This document shows positions 1 through 11,726 of a stretch of 64,000 nucleotides of DNA, one piece after another. The notes under the pieces were generated by a model. It worked only from the letters and a program-made list of their open reading frames with translations, did no database searches and was not told where the DNA came from. The translations under genes and the position numbers were made by a program. This DNA is from Psychrobacter sp. APC 3281 (GTDB taxonomy: Bacteria > Pseudomonadota > Gammaproteobacteria > Pseudomonadales > Moraxellaceae). The DNA is taken from contig NZ_JASDCS010000011.1 in the NCBI RefSeq assembly GCF_030407815.1, positions 1 through 64,000 of the forward strand, read 5' to 3'. Positions within the stretch are counted from its first letter, which is position 1, and each line of letters begins with the position of its first letter.

Positions 1-53
1 GTGAAGGCGGCCGTACTGTAGGCGCTGGTGTTGTTGCTAACGTATTGAACTAA
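1..53 (+). CDS. tuf: elongation factor Tu, C-terminal end (partial)
   Basis: Only the last 16 codons and the TAA stop (51-53) are in the window. The frame reads EGGRTVGAGVV then ANVLN, matching the conserved C-terminus of EF-Tu, the GTPase that brings aminoacyl-tRNA to the ribosome. A strong intrinsic terminator follows about 40 bases later, so this is the end of its transcription unit. Which tuf copy it is cannot be told from this fragment. Confidence 0.85.
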   Translation, partial: EGGRTVGAGVVANVLN

Positions 54-90
54 GACTTAAGTTTCAGCAATGAGCTTATGAATTAGTCAT

Positions 91-127
91 AAAAAAGGCC
101 ATCCTATCTAGGGTGGCCTTTTTTTAT
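91..127 (+). terminator. intrinsic terminator of tuf
   Basis: An A-run and GGCCATCC pair across a six-base loop with GGGTGGCC, followed by seven T's. There is one G-T wobble in the stem. The A-run on the left could also let it work in reverse, but no gene points at it from the right. Confidence 0.9.
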
Positions 128-247
128 TGGAGAAAATTGATTGTATAATTACGAGTCTACATGAATGTATGGCAAGCTCTACATATATCATCTAAGCATA
201 ATATAATAATAAAAACAGCCTAATAATAATCATGTAAAAGGAACGTC

Positions 248-742
248 ATGTTTGCGATAGAAGTATTACCAACAAATGCAGTAGAACTTGAAAACGTTAT
301 TCAAACCGTTGCTAATATAGAAGCGATGGTGCAACCAGATGATGCTTGGAATCAGAAAACATTGACTGAGTTGCTTGAGCAGGACAGTATTCGTCTGCTG
401 ATTGCTTACGATCAAGCCAAAGAAGAGAGTGTTTCTCATCGTAAGATAGTTGGTTATTGTTTATATCAAATGACTTTTGAGCAAGCAGAGGTGTTGCGTA
501 TCGGAACTGATCCAAAGTATCAACGACAAGGTATTGCTTCACAGATATTGAATAAACTGCATGAGGTGTTACAGCTCAATCAAGTAGAGAGTCTTTTGTT
601 AGAAGTACGTGCAGACAATACGGCGGCGATAGCGTTATACGAGCAACAGGCATTCAATATTATTCATAAGCGTAAAGGATATTATAAAATGCCACATAAA
701 CCAGCAGTCGATGCATTGATCATGCAGCATACTTATATTTAA
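248..742 (+). CDS. rimI: ribosomal protein S18-alanine N-acetyltransferase (GNAT)
   Basis: A 164-residue GNAT acetyltransferase. RimI acetylates the N-terminal alanine of ribosomal protein S18 with acetyl-CoA. The acetyl-CoA loop (motif A) is seen as RQGIA after a beta-strand around residues 80-105. The block LEVRADNTAAIALYE and the later GYYKMP near residues 118-150 are typical of RimI rather than of general GNATs. Length is slightly above the usual 150. An AAAAGGAA ribosome site lies 6 bases before the ATG. The gene stands alone after the tuf terminator. A different protein-alanine acetyltransferase is the main alternative. Confidence 0.78.
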   Translation: MFAIEVLPTNAVELENVIQTVANIEAMVQPDDAWNQKTLTELLEQDSIRLLIAYDQAKEESVSHRKIVGYCLYQMTFEQAEVLRIGTDPKYQRQGIASQILNKLHEVLQLNQVESLLLEVRADNTAAIALYEQQAFNIIHKRKGYYKMPHKPAVDALIMQHTYI

Positions 743-836
743 CAAAGAAAATAAAGCTTGATAAAAAATAAGCAGTGATAATAAAAGTGGCGATAACAGC
801 TATGACATAAAAGCAGGATTAACTAAGGTTTAAGCT

Positions 837-1271
837 TTATTGCAAAGGAATTTTCTTTTTACAGACTTCCACATCAAGCTGATAATCACTATCTGCTTTC
901 ATTCGACCTAAAATATCCAAGCGTTCGCTTAGTAGCTCAACCATTATGCTGATATTGGCTTGCTGTTTTTTGACTTGTTCTAGCTTTTGCTGAGTGAGTA
1001 TGAGCTGCGAATCAATATCCAAATGACCATCATAATAATCATTTAAGCTGTTTTTAATTTCAGTAAGGGTGAAGCCAATAGCTTGCGCACTTTTGATCAG
1101 CTCTATGCGTTCGATACATTCTGGATGAAATTCGGTATATAGACGTGAGCCTGCCTGACGCTTGCGAGATTTTAGTAGGCCTAATTGCTCGTAATGACGA
1201 ACCGTATCTTTGGTCGTATTGGCCTTTGCTGCTAGCTCACCAATCAATAGAAACGATGTATCAAGTGCCAT
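837..1271 (-). CDS. MerR family transcriptional regulator
   Basis: A 144-residue regulator. Residues 9-32 form the MerR winged helix-turn-helix (IGELAAKANTTKDTVRHYEQ), followed by the wing and a second helix pair to about residue 75, then a long dimerisation helix to about 125. The C-terminus has a single Cys (VCKKK) and no obvious metal-binding cysteine pair, so the ligand is unknown. An AAGAGG ribosome site precedes the ATG. It lies 29 bases downstream of aat on the same strand and may be read with trxB-aat. Confidence 0.8.
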   Translation of the reverse strand: MALDTSFLLIGELAAKANTTKDTVRHYEQLGLLKSRKRQAGSRLYTEFHPECIERIELIKSAQAIGFTLTEIKNSLNDYYDGHLDIDSQLILTQQKLEQVKKQQANISIMVELLSERLDILGRMKADSDYQLDVEVCKKKIPLQ

Positions 1272-1300
1272 AATAACCTCTTATTTTTTCGCTATGATAA

Positions 1301-2107
1301 TCATAACTCTAGTTGCCAAGGCGATTCGCTATCCAGTAGTGACACGGCTAACGGTTTATGAGAGTGCTTTTGCCATGGCACAGACTGGCTGCCTATTAAG
1401 TTGTCTAACTGAGCTAGGAAATCAGCACGCGGTAAGGTGGTCGCACCTAAACTCATCAAATGATCGTTCGGTAACTGACAGTCGACGAGTGCGACATCAC
1501 TTTGTTCACATAAGCGCATCAGACCCCAAAACGCTAGCTTTGATGCATTAGATGCTCGATGAAACATTGATTCACCAAAATAGATGCCGTTTATTTTTAA
1601 CCCGTATAATCCGCCAATCAGTTGACCTGCCTCGTTCCAAACTTCAATGCTATGAGCAAAGCCTTGCGCATGCAATTTGGTATAAGCTTCGATCATCTCA
1701 TCATGAATCCAAGTATGCTCACCTTCGGGATGATTGTCATTAAGGCCATCACTGCGCGGTAAGCTACAGGCATGTATGACATCGTTAAAAGCTTGATTAA
1801 GCGTCACTTGCCAACGTTCGCGATTTGCTTGCTTACGTAGAGACTTACTCGGTTGATAGGCAGATGGGACAATCACGCAACGCGGCTCAGGACACCACCA
1901 AGCAATAGGCTCATCTTCGTTAAACCAAGGAAATAGTCCTTGAGCATAGGCTGATATCAGCGTTTCAGGTGCTAGGTCACCGCCCATAGCGACGATGCCA
2001 ATACCATCAGGATCAATAGAAATAGGATCAGGAAAGTCATAACGCCCAAGACTTCTTAAAGTCTCAGGCGTAATGTGTTTATCGTGCTGTTGAGTAAAGT
2101 TGCTCAT
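1301..2107 (-). CDS. aat: leucyl/phenylalanyl-tRNA--protein transferase
   Basis: A 268-residue enzyme that adds Leu or Phe from tRNA to N-terminal Lys or Arg of proteins, marking them for ClpAP through the N-end rule. Family marks are FPWF and WWCPEPRCVI near residues 55-80, and GGLYGLKINGIYFGESMF near 165-185, which matches the active-site block GESMF. It is about 30 residues longer than the E. coli protein, mostly at the ends. Its ATG follows the trxB stop with no spacer (TAAATG), so the two are surely co-transcribed and probably translationally coupled. Confidence 0.93.
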   Translation of the reverse strand: MSNFTQQHDKHITPETLRSLGRYDFPDPISIDPDGIGIVAMGGDLAPETLISAYAQGLFPWFNEDEPIAWWCPEPRCVIVPSAYQPSKSLRKQANRERWQVTLNQAFNDVIHACSLPRSDGLNDNHPEGEHTWIHDEMIEAYTKLHAQGFAHSIEVWNEAGQLIGGLYGLKINGIYFGESMFHRASNASKLAFWGLMRLCEQSDVALVDCQLPNDHLMSLGATTLPRADFLAQLDNLIGSQSVPWQKHSHKPLAVSLLDSESPWQLEL

Positions 2108-3677
<1,570 letters not shown>

Positions 3678-6600
3678 GTGATATCAGCACCGCTTATTGA
3701 GTATTTAAAAAAGGGAATGTTTACCCTCCTTGGGTTAATACTGGCCGTTTATCTGTTTGTCATTTTGATGACTTACACAGGCAACGATCCTAGCTGGTCG
3801 CACATTAGTAGTGACATGACCACGATTAATAATATGGGCGGCGAGGCAGGTGCATGGTTATCCGATTTGCTTTACAGCTTTTTTGGGTTTGGCGCTTGGT
3901 GGTTTTTGGCATTCGTGGTTTATGAATCTATCCTAATTTGGTGGGAAAACAAGCCAACGTTTTGGCTCATGCGATTGGTCGCTTATGTGTTTTTACTATT
4001 AAGTGCTAGCGCATTGTTTGCACAATTGGTCTCTTTAGTTCAACAAGTCACGAACCCTGACGCAATCGGCCTCGAAGGTGTCGCTGGTGGTATTATCGGG
4101 CTAGAGTTACAGGCGCGTTTGACACAGCTGCTATCGCAGTGGGGGAGTGTGGTTTTCTTAGCAGTATTCGTTGTGATTACCGCTACGTTTGCCTTTAACA
4201 TCCATTGGATGACGATATATCAAAAGGTTCGTACACTATCATGGCTTGGCTCAGGTGTAAAAAGTCAGAATGCTATCGAAGCTACTGAACCGAGCATTGC
4301 ATCAGAAAATGATAGCCAAAACTTAGATGAACCGGTAGATAAAAAAGTAGAGCATGAGCAGCTCCCACTTGAGTTACAGTCTGCGGAAAATTCTAGTGGT
4401 ACTCAAGACGTCAGCAGTAGTGGACGTTTCGGTAGTGTCTTGTCAGACTTTTTGGCAACCTCAGGGTTGGCAGATAGTGTCAAAGCCTCTGTCATCGCAG
4501 CAAAAGCAGCGGCAACACCTAATAGCTCAAAAGGTGAGCAGGCAAATACCGATACAGAAAAGTTTAAAGCTGCTACTGATAATACAGCCGACAATGCAGT
4601 CCAGCCATTAGCCTCAAACTTGACTGCACCTATTGCTCGCAAAGTTGAGCCAAGCTTTGCGTGGAATGATGCCAATACGGTCGATGATTTACTTGCAAGT
4701 GAGCAGATGGCTTACAGTGCTCATGGCATGGACAGCTCGGCTATGCCTGTACCCAACTATTCCCAAACGGGTACTAGTACCACGGCATCGTTAGAAAAAA
4801 CAGTACCTGCTACTGTGACCACTATCATGACGGAAGCGGTTGCTCAACCAGTTGTATATGATAAAGAATCATTAGCTCAGTCATCAGTTGATGAGCCAGT
4901 GAGTAGTAATTTAGCCAGTCAGCCAGTCGTTGAACCTAATGTACCTAAAGTCTCTACGACACATGAGACTGCAGAAGTAGATAAATTAGCAGAAGCATGG
5001 TTGGCAGAGCATGCTGATATATCAGAACCTACAGAATCTGTTGTAGAAACGTATGAAGACTCTAAGCCTGTTCAGGAAACTGTAGCAGCTGAGCCAGTAG
5101 TACCAGAGAAGACACCAGAACCTACGGTTGAAGAGCCTATTAGTTTTGCACAGGATTCAGCCAATCAACTGTCTGATACGCCTGTAGAGTTGCCACAGAC
5201 TAATAATGCGGCAATAGTCTCTGAGCTTGAAGTCGCTCCGGTAACAGTAGAGACTGAGCCTGCATTGCCAGATGTGTCAGACGCTTCAGACATGACACCA
5301 ACCAATACGCCTCCTGCCAATCCAAAAGCAGCGCCAACGGTAGAAGTGACTAGCCCAGTCTCCAATGTACAGCCTGAGCCTAAAACGCCTACCCAGCCAT
5401 CTGTCAGTTTTGCTGTCCCAGAAGGCGATAGCAGCAACCATATCACCGATATGATGCCAGAGGATGACAGTGATGACGACACCAATGTACCGGTCATGCC
5501 ACATATTAGTGATGACGCAGCCTTCAGTCAGAAATCACGCTCGATGCAAACGGCAGCTTATCGCAGCAGTCTAACACCTATTCCAGAAGTCTCTATATTG
5601 GATAAGCCAGATCCTGACCGCAAGCCTAGCTATACTGTGGCTGAGCTTGAAAAGTTGTCTGAATTGCTAGAAATTAAACTACAAGAATTTAATGTAAAGG
5701 CCTCTGTGGTTAATGCTATCCCTGGCCCTGTCGTCACCCGTTTCGAAGTGGAGCTGGCTGCTGGTGTGAAGGCTAGTAAAGTCACAGGTATCTCGCGTGA
5801 TTTAGCGCGTTCACTATCGATGGCTTCTTTGCGTGTGGTCGAAGTAATTCCGGGTAAACCGTACATCGGTATCGAAGTACCTAACAAGAAACGTGAAATG
5901 GTACGTTTGATTGAATTGCTCAACACCGAAACGTTCAAAGACCCGAAAGCGCAGATTAGCATGGCGATGGGTAAAGACATCGGTGGTAACCCAATCATTA
6001 CCGACCTTGCGCGTGCACCGCATATGCTAGTCGCTGGTACCACAGGTTCTGGTAAATCAGTATTGGTCAACTCGATGCTACTATCGATGCTACTCAAATA
6101 TACACCCAATGAGCTGCGTCTTATCTTGATTGATCCAAAGCAGCTTGAACTTGCTAACTATAACGATATTCCACATTTGTTAACGCCAGTAGTCACCGAT
6201 ATGACGGAAGCGGCCAGTAGCTTGTCATGGTGTGTGGCTGAGATGGAACGACGCTATCAATTGATGAGCTTACTAAAAGTTCGTAAGCTCAATGAGTTCA
6301 ATAAGAAGGTCATCGCGGCGGAAAAATCAGGCAATCCAATGCTCGATCCTCTATGGCGTCCGAATGACAGCGTAAGTATTAGCCAAGCACCCAAGCTAAA
6401 AACCTTACCCATGATTGTTATTGTCGCGGATGAGTTTGCCGATATGATTATGCAAGTTGGTAAACAAGCCGAAGAGCTCATCACACGTTTGGCGCAGAAA
6501 TCGCGTGCTGCTGGTATTCATTTAATGCTAGCGACTCAGCGTCCGTCAGTCGATGTCATTACGGGCCTGATCAAAGCCAACATCCCAGTGCGTGCGGCAC

Positions 6601-7049
6601 TACGAGTCAACTCAAAAGTCGATTCACGTACGATTTTGGATAGTGGCGGTGCTGAGGATATGCTAGGTAACGGTGATATGTTGTTCTTGGGACCAGGGCA
6701 GATTGAGCCGGATCGTGTACATGGTGCTTATGTCAGTGACGAAGAAGTTAACCGTGTCTGTGATGCGTGGCGTGAGCGCGGCGCCCCTGACTATATTGAT
6801 AATATGGCAGGCAACTTTGAATTATCTAGCCCAGGCGGTGGTAGTACAGCCAATGCCTCTGGTGAAGATGATGATTTATATAATGATGCCGTGGCCTTTA
6901 TCATGGAAACACGTAAAGTTTCTGCTTCAAGCATTCAGCGTAAATTCAGCATCGGCTACAACCGTGCTGCGCGTATTGTCGACTCTATGGAAGAAGCTGG
7001 ATTGGTCAGCTCGATGGGCAAAAGTGGTAAGCGTGAACTATTGATGTAG
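3678..7049 (+). CDS. ftsK: DNA translocase FtsK
   Basis: A 1123-residue septal DNA pump that clears chromosome dimers and activates XerCD at dif. Residues 1-180 hold several hydrophobic helices (division-site anchor). Residues 190-640 are a long Pro/Glu/Thr/Ser-rich linker with no fold visible. The motor starts near residue 650; Walker A is GTTGSGKS near residue 790 and Walker B is MIVIVADEF near 915. The last 65 residues are the gamma winged helix that reads KOPS sites (AVAFIMETRKVSASSIQRKF and following). The start is GTG with AAGGCAG upstream. A strong terminator follows, so it is monocistronic. The linker is the variable part of the family. Confidence 0.95.
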   Translation: MISAPLIEYLKKGMFTLLGLILAVYLFVILMTYTGNDPSWSHISSDMTTINNMGGEAGAWLSDLLYSFFGFGAWWFLAFVVYESILIWWENKPTFWLMRLVAYVFLLLSASALFAQLVSLVQQVTNPDAIGLEGVAGGIIGLELQARLTQLLSQWGSVVFLAVFVVITATFAFNIHWMTIYQKVRTLSWLGSGVKSQNAIEATEPSIASENDSQNLDEPVDKKVEHEQLPLELQSAENSSGTQDVSSSGRFGSVLSDFLATSGLADSVKASVIAAKAAATPNSSKGEQANTDTEKFKAATDNTADNAVQPLASNLTAPIARKVEPSFAWNDANTVDDLLASEQMAYSAHGMDSSAMPVPNYSQTGTSTTASLEKTVPATVTTIMTEAVAQPVVYDKESLAQSSVDEPVSSNLASQPVVEPNVPKVSTTHETAEVDKLAEAWLAEHADISEPTESVVETYEDSKPVQETVAAEPVVPEKTPEPTVEEPISFAQDSANQLSDTPVELPQTNNAAIVSELEVAPVTVETEPALPDVSDASDMTPTNTPPANPKAAPTVEVTSPVSNVQPEPKTPTQPSVSFAVPEGDSSNHITDMMPEDDSDDDTNVPVMPHISDDAAFSQKSRSMQTAAYRSSLTPIPEVSILDKPDPDRKPSYTVAELEKLSELLEIKLQEFNVKASVVNAIPGPVVTRFEVELAAGVKASKVTGISRDLARSLSMASLRVVEVIPGKPYIGIEVPNKKREMVRLIELLNTETFKDPKAQISMAMGKDIGGNPIITDLARAPHMLVAGTTGSGKSVLVNSMLLSMLLKYTPNELRLILIDPKQLELANYNDIPHLLTPVVTDMTEAASSLSWCVAEMERRYQLMSLLKVRKLNEFNKKVIAAEKSGNPMLDPLWRPNDSVSISQAPKLKTLPMIVIVADEFADMIMQVGKQAEELITRLAQKSRAAGIHLMLATQRPSVDVITGLIKANIPVRAALRVNSKVDSRTILDSGGAEDMLGNGDMLFLGPGQIEPDRVHGAYVSDEEVNRVCDAWRERGAPDYIDNMAGNFELSSPGGGSTANASGEDDDLYNDAVAFIMETRKVSASSIQRKFSIGYNRAARIVDSMEEAGLVSSMGKSGKRELLM

Positions 7050-7073
7050 GATCAATTATTAAGTTGATAACGA

Positions 7074-7108
7074 AAAAGCGAGTCATGAAAATGGCTCGTT
7101 TTTTTATG
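7074..7108 (+). terminator. intrinsic terminator of ftsK
   Basis: GCGAGTCAT and ATGGCTCGT form a stem with one or two wobbles around a short loop, followed by seven T's, starting about 25 bases after the ftsK stop. Confidence 0.88.
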
Positions 7109-7372
7109 GAAGAAACTTAATAATGCTTTTATAAATTGAGGGCTTAGAAGTAAGCTCTTATTATTCAGTATGCTCTAGGGTGTGAAAAGTAGATTCGTAT
7201 ACTGGCTCATTAACTAGTGAAATCGACAAGATGACTAACGAGTCCGTTTATCAAATATCAGGTACGTTTTTTTATACTAAACTGACAAGAGTTTATAAAA
7301 AATAGTCATTAGTTTTAGAAAATATGAATGCTACATAGTCTTAATAAAATTACTCTCCAAGGAAGGTTAGTT

Positions 7373-8866
7373 ATGTTTAAAGAATATACTCAATATGATG
7401 GGCTAGCTTTAGCGGCATTGGTCAATTCAGGTGAGGTCAGCGCGAAGGAATTGCTAGATGCTGCTGTCCATCAAGCCAATCAAATCAACCCTAAGCTAAA
7501 TGCTATCGTGCATCGATTTGATGAGCGTGCTTATAATGCCGCGCAGGCAGGTTTACCTTCAGGTGTATTTACTGGCGTGCCGTATTTACTAAAAGATTTA
7601 TCTTTCAGCTTTGCCGATGAGCCGATTACGATGGGCAGTCGCAGTGTCAATATCATTTCAGAGAAAGACAGCGAAATCGTCAAAAGGATGAAAGCGACAG
7701 GCGTTAATACCTTTGGCAAGACTAATACGCCTGAGTTTGGTTTGATTATCACCACTGAGCCAAAAGCGCATGGTGCTACTCATAATCCTTTTAAGAAAGG
7801 CTATAGCTCTGGCGGCTCGTCAGGGGGCAGTGCAGCAGCAGTTGCGAGCGGTATCGTACCGATGGCAGGCGGCGGTGATGGTGGCGGCTCGATACGTTTT
7901 CCATCGGCTTGGTGCGGTACGTTTGGGTTAAAGCCAAGCCGCGGACGCAATCCAATGGGCCCTAATCTTGGTGAAGGTTGGGAAGGCGCCGTTGCTGACC
8001 ATGTCATTACGCGTTCGGTACGCGATAGTGCAGCGATGCTAGATGCCACTAGTGGAGCAGAGATTGGCGCCCCTTATGTTATAGCTCCGCCAGACGGTAC
8101 GTTTCTGCAAGCGGCGATGCGTGCACCGCGAAAGCTAAAAATAGCTTTGCATCAGCAGCCTTTGATAGCCAATACGACAGTGGACAAAGAAGTGTTGGCG
8201 GTACTTGAGCAAACGGCTAAGCAACTAGAGTCTATGGGTCATGAAGTAGTACCAGCCGAGCCAAACATCAATATCGAGCAGTTTTGGCATGACTTTATCG
8301 TTGTGGTCTGCGCGCATACGGCATTTACAATTGATAACATCGAGCGTGAATTTGGGGCTGACCAGATCAAAAACCTAGAGCCGCAAACCTATAATATGGC
8401 ACTGCTTGGGCGTTCGCTATCAGCGGTTGATTTGGCACATGCCAAACATGGCTGGCATCATAGCCAGTATCAGACGGGTCTATTGCTAGAAGACTACGAC
8501 ATGATTTTATGCCCGACTGTGCCCACGCCTGCGGTAAAGCATGGTGTGTTACCGCCTAGCCGTATGGATGAGATGATGATGCGTAGCGCTGAGGTGCTTA
8601 ATAAAGGTTTTAATATGGGTAGATATGCCTTTAACTCAGGCATGATAGAAAAGCTTAGTGCCCCTGTATTAGGTAAAATGGGCTTTACATTATTGGGTAA
8701 TGTTACAGGGTTACCTGCGATGTCAGTACCCGTTGGTATGAGCAAAAAAGGCCTACCGATTGGTATGCAGTTAATCGGGCGTATGAATGATGAAGCGACA
8801 TTATTCAGTGTGGCGGGCGAGATGGAGCGCGCTGGTTTATTTACCAAACACGCTTTTGAGAAGTAG
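7373..8866 (+). CDS. amidase-signature hydrolase, NylA-like
   Basis: A 497-residue amidase of the Ser-cisSer-Lys family. The catalytic Lys is in LLKDL near residue 73, the cis-Ser is in the Gly/Ser-rich block [15 protein letters not shown] near 143-157, and the nucleophile Ser is in [10 protein letters not shown] near 165-175. The DGGGSIR form resembles 6-aminohexanoate cyclic-dimer hydrolases and aryl-acylamidases more than GatA. There is no signal peptide, so it is cytoplasmic. I chose the ATG at 7373 because AAGGAAGG lies 7 bases before it; the upstream ATG at 7328 has no ribosome site. No gatB or gatC is next to it, which argues against tRNA amidation. The substrate is unknown. Confidence 0.85.
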   Translation: MFKEYTQYDGLALAALVNSGEVSAKELLDAAVHQANQINPKLNAIVHRFDERAYNAAQAGLPSGVFTGVPYLLKDLSFSFADEPITMGSRSVNIISEKDSEIVKRMKATGVNTFGKTNTPEFGLIITTEPKAHGATHNPFKKGYSSGGSSGGSAAAVASGIVPMAGGGDGGGSIRFPSAWCGTFGLKPSRGRNPMGPNLGEGWEGAVADHVITRSVRDSAAMLDATSGAEIGAPYVIAPPDGTFLQAAMRAPRKLKIALHQQPLIANTTVDKEVLAVLEQTAKQLESMGHEVVPAEPNINIEQFWHDFIVVVCAHTAFTIDNIEREFGADQIKNLEPQTYNMALLGRSLSAVDLAHAKHGWHHSQYQTGLLLEDYDMILCPTVPTPAVKHGVLPPSRMDEMMMRSAEVLNKGFNMGRYAFNSGMIEKLSAPVLGKMGFTLLGNVTGLPAMSVPVGMSKKGLPIGMQLIGRMNDEATLFSVAGEMERAGLFTKHAFEK

Positions 8867-8901
8867 GGTTAAATTTTAGTGTTCGCATTGGTCGCACTCA
8901 A

Positions 8902-9792
8902 TCAATCAAAGCGATAGATATCCATACCCAAACTATGATGGGCCATACTTTGATGAACGACAGAGACGCGCTGACCAGTACCTAATGCAAAAAACAACGG
9001 TAGCAAGTGCTCATCACTTGGATGAATGTCCTTGTAGTCTGGGTATTGCTGCCAGTCGAGCGCCGTGGGAACGTCTATTTTGAGCTGCTGCAACAACCAT
9101 TGCTTAAACGTTTTGGCTGCTTGATCGATGCTGTCGGCTTCCCAGCGCAATGCTTGTAAGTTATGCGTAATGTTACCTGAGCCAATTACGAGGATTTGCT
9201 CATCACGCAGATGTGCTAACTGTGCACCTAACTGATAGCAGGCAATACTGTCATAATGCTGCGGCAATGATATCTGTACGATAGGTACATCGGCTTCTGG
9301 ATACAGATGTCTAAGCGGCGCCCACACGCCATGATCACAGGCACGTACTGGATTGACACTACAAGTAATGCCACGTGCGGTCAGCTGCTGAGCAAGTGTC
9401 TCAGCCAACGCTGGCTGGCCTGTAGCAGGATACTGAATGTCGTAAAGTTCAGGCGAAAACCCTGAAAAGTCATGCCATGTCTTTGGCTGTGGATTACTAC
9501 TAATCTCTAGCTTTGCTGACTGCCAATGCGCTGACATAATGACGATGGCACGTGGCTTAGGTAAGTTTTGACCGATACGTGCCAGTGCGCTGGTCGTCGC
9601 AGACTGCTCAATTGCAAGCGTAGGTGCGCCATGCGAGATAAAGAGCGCTGGTAGCTTAGATGTATTCGTCGCTACATCAGACGTATTTTCCCATGCGGCA
9701 GCCGCTGTGATAGGCGTCTGCACACTATGATGGTCATCACGTTGATGAGAAGGCTTAGAGGCGTTGGGTGTCGCATGTTTTGGATATTTCAT
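8902..9792 (-). CDS. DODA-type extradiol ring-opening dioxygenase, YgiD-like
   Basis: A 296-residue LigB-fold enzyme related to YgiD and plant DOPA 4,5-dioxygenase, which cleaves catechol rings with a divalent metal. Metal and catalytic histidines are visible in FISHGAPT, HDFSGFSPELYDI, GSGNITHN and the later HPSDEHLLPLFFALG. The first 48 residues, before LPALFISHG, are a poorly conserved extension rich in His, Asn and Thr; no internal ATG is available before the domain, so the true start may be this ATG or a non-ATG codon. It is 84 bases downstream of rlmH on the same strand. The natural substrate cannot be inferred. Confidence 0.82.
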   Translation of the reverse strand: MKYPKHATPNASKPSHQRDDHHSVQTPITAAAAWENTSDVATNTSKLPALFISHGAPTLAIEQSATTSALARIGQNLPKPRAIVIMSAHWQSAKLEISSNPQPKTWHDFSGFSPELYDIQYPATGQPALAETLAQQLTARGITCSVNPVRACDHGVWAPLRHLYPEADVPIVQISLPQHYDSIACYQLGAQLAHLRDEQILVIGSGNITHNLQALRWEADSIDQAAKTFKQWLLQQLKIDVPTALDWQQYPDYKDIHPSDEHLLPLFFALGTGQRVSVVHQSMAHHSLGMDIYRFD

Positions 9793-9876
9793 GTTGCATT
9801 TATTAGGGCGTGCACCAATTTTTCAATCTATTCTGCGACTGATGTTCCAAATCAAAAAAATAGCTTAGTATTTTAT

Positions 9877-10365
9877 TTAATTACCACGGTGATAAGGGTG
9901 GTTATTATTGATACTCATCGCGCGATACAATTGCTCCATAAGTACGACGCGTACTAGCGGATGCGGCAATGTCAGTGCTGATAGTGATAATTTTGCATCG
10001 GCCTTTGCCAATACTTCTGGTGAGACGCCATCTGCACCGCCGATGACCAAGGCAATATCATCGCCTTGCAGCATGCCATCAGCGAGCTTATCAGCCAGTC
10101 CTTCTGTCGAAATCATCTTGCCTTTGACATCTAATACCCACAATTGCTCTCGGCTTGATGCATTATGAGCAGCTAATATAGCCTGACCTTCCTGATCACG
10201 GTACTGTGCCAAATTGGCATCTGAAGGGTTTTTTGCCCGCTTGGCTGCCGCAATCTCGATAATTTCTGTGCTTAGCATCGGTTGAATGCGTTTGTAATAT
10301 TCATCAAAACCCGTCTGTACCCAGCTAGGCATTTTATTGCCAACGGTCAAAATCCTTACTTTCAT
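9877..10365 (-). CDS. rlmH: 23S rRNA pseudouridine-1915 N3-methyltransferase
   Basis: A 162-residue SPOUT (trefoil-knot) methyltransferase that uses SAM to methylate pseudouridine 1915 in helix 69 of 23S rRNA. It starts MKVRILTVGNKMPSW; the SAM-binding knot contains IALVIGGADGVSPE near residues 104-118, and it ends in the near-invariant HPYHR motif. Length matches the family. In many bacteria it sits next to rsfS and nadD, but here its neighbours are a DUF421 gene upstream and a dioxygenase downstream. Confidence 0.94.
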   Translation of the reverse strand: MKVRILTVGNKMPSWVQTGFDEYYKRIQPMLSTEIIEIAAAKRAKNPSDANLAQYRDQEGQAILAAHNASSREQLWVLDVKGKMISTEGLADKLADGMLQGDDIALVIGGADGVSPEVLAKADAKLSLSALTLPHPLVRVVLMEQLYRAMSINNNHPYHRGN

Positions 10366-10449
10366 AATGCTTACATCTCGATAATTGAATTCAAGCTTAT
10401 TAGGCCGTGTTCTTAATAGTTGTATCGCTCGTTGTTTATTGTCTGCAAT

Positions 10450-10986
10450 TTACATCAAAGGGTTGATCGTCTCTGATACGTTGCTACTTGCGCTTTGATC
10501 GTCCACTTGGCTTGGCTTTGGAATGACAGTCAATTTTGCATCAGACTCAAAAACAATAGCTTCGACATCATCAAAACTATTAATCCCTTCAGAACGCATG
10601 GCACATTCGATTTCTTGACGCGTCAAGCGCTCATCACGCATGGCATCTGGCAAAAACTGCCCTTGATAAAAAACGATACGCGGCTCTGATAAAATAAAGT
10701 TACTAAATTGCGGTGAAACAGACGCATATTTGGTCACCACAAATTGCAATAGGTACAATACTAAAATAGACGAAACCCCTTCAACAAAGGGAATATCTTT
10801 GAGCAAAATTGTACTGGCTCCCAACGAGCCGATCATGACCGTCACGATCCAATCGAAGTTGTTAAGCTGTGACGTTGAGCGTTTGCCAGAGATTTTGGTA
10901 ACTGTCACGATCAACACGTAAACCATAACAGTCGTCAAAACAATACGACCAAGCTTGTCTATGTTGTCAAAAAAGATCATGTCCAT
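10450..10986 (-). CDS. DUF421 (YetF-like) inner-membrane protein
   Basis: A 178-residue protein with three hydrophobic helices in the first 90 residues, then a soluble DUF421 domain: SEPRIVFYQGQFLPDAMR near residue 100 and ERLTRQEIECAMRSEGI near 118. The start at 10986 is preferred over the longer frame because AGGAGCG lies 4-10 bases before it. Family function is not established; Bacillus homologues affect envelope or spore properties. The charged C-terminal tail (from about 155) is not conserved. It lies upstream of rlmH on the same strand. Confidence 0.83.
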   Translation of the reverse strand: MDMIFFDNIDKLGRIVLTTVMVYVLIVTVTKISGKRSTSQLNNFDWIVTVMIGSLGASTILLKDIPFVEGVSSILVLYLLQFVVTKYASVSPQFSNFILSEPRIVFYQGQFLPDAMRDERLTRQEIECAMRSEGINSFDDVEAIVFESDAKLTVIPKPSQVDDQSASSNVSETINPLM

Positions 10987-11171
10987 AATGTTCGCTCCTA
11001 TTATGAAGGTAAAACAAGTCATCGCTAAAATACTACTTACTAGGGCGCGCCTTACTTTGTCTAATTTTTAGTACTATTCTTAAAATAATGACACGCCTTA
11101 AACTTAGCCTAACGGATTTTACGCATTAGCAGGGGAAAACTTTGTAGCACCTTGTAGATGATGGTTTGTAC

Positions 11172-11657
11172 TTACGTTGATTTGCGTATAGGGTCTAATA
11201 ATCGATTGATAGACCATAGACTGATTCGCGCACTGACCAGAGTAAGGACTAGCATTAGCATTAACGATGAAAGCAGGGGCAATGGACGCTGCATTGCCAT
11301 CTCAAACAATACCTCACGGCTTATCGTATCAAACAGCCAAAACCAGATGGCTGAAAAATAAATAACCGTCAGCATCCAGACAATCACAACCCCACCGAAC
11401 ATCAATTTATTAATCTCATCTCGCGCTAATGCTCGCTTCTGATGTTTGATAAATTTACTGACAGCGATATAAGCACCCACGATAATAGAAACTACCATGA
11501 CCAGTTGTGGATTGAGCGCAAGCTTGGTCTGTATCATCATAAATATGGTACTGGCAAGCGTGTATCCAATCGCAAAAAAACCGACATATCGAGCCAGTTT
11601 GGGCTGCACTTGTATAAGCGGCTGAGGTTTGTTGAGACTGGTTGTCTGGCGTGACAT
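11172..11657 (-). CDS. small four-helix membrane protein, unknown
   Basis: A 161-residue hydrophobic protein with four predicted transmembrane helices (about residues 24-43, 50-67, 86-112 and 126-148) joined by short basic loops. It resembles uncharacterised Moraxellaceae membrane proteins of similar size (the ABZJ_00895-type family comes to mind, unverified). There are no catalytic motifs. It lies downstream of dacB on the same strand, with about 70 bases between them. Confidence 0.65.
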   Translation of the reverse strand: MSRQTTSLNKPQPLIQVQPKLARYVGFFAIGYTLASTIFMMIQTKLALNPQLVMVVSIIVGAYIAVSKFIKHQKRALARDEINKLMFGGVVIVWMLTVIYFSAIWFWLFDTISREVLFEMAMQRPLPLLSSLMLMLVLTLVSARISLWSINRLLDPIRKST

Positions 11658-11726
11658 AAGCTAACCTTTATAAAGGTAAAAAATAGATTCTTGATAATAA
11701 GTCGACTTAAAGCGTTAATTAAAATA

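Noticed and set aside
5165-5497. 110-codon minus-strand frame in ftsK
   Set aside because: It mirrors the repetitive Pro/Glu linker and has no supporting start signal.
6673-7044. 123-codon frame overlapping the end of ftsK in another frame
   Set aside because: It lies wholly inside the conserved FtsK motor and gamma domain and has no ribosome site or family features.
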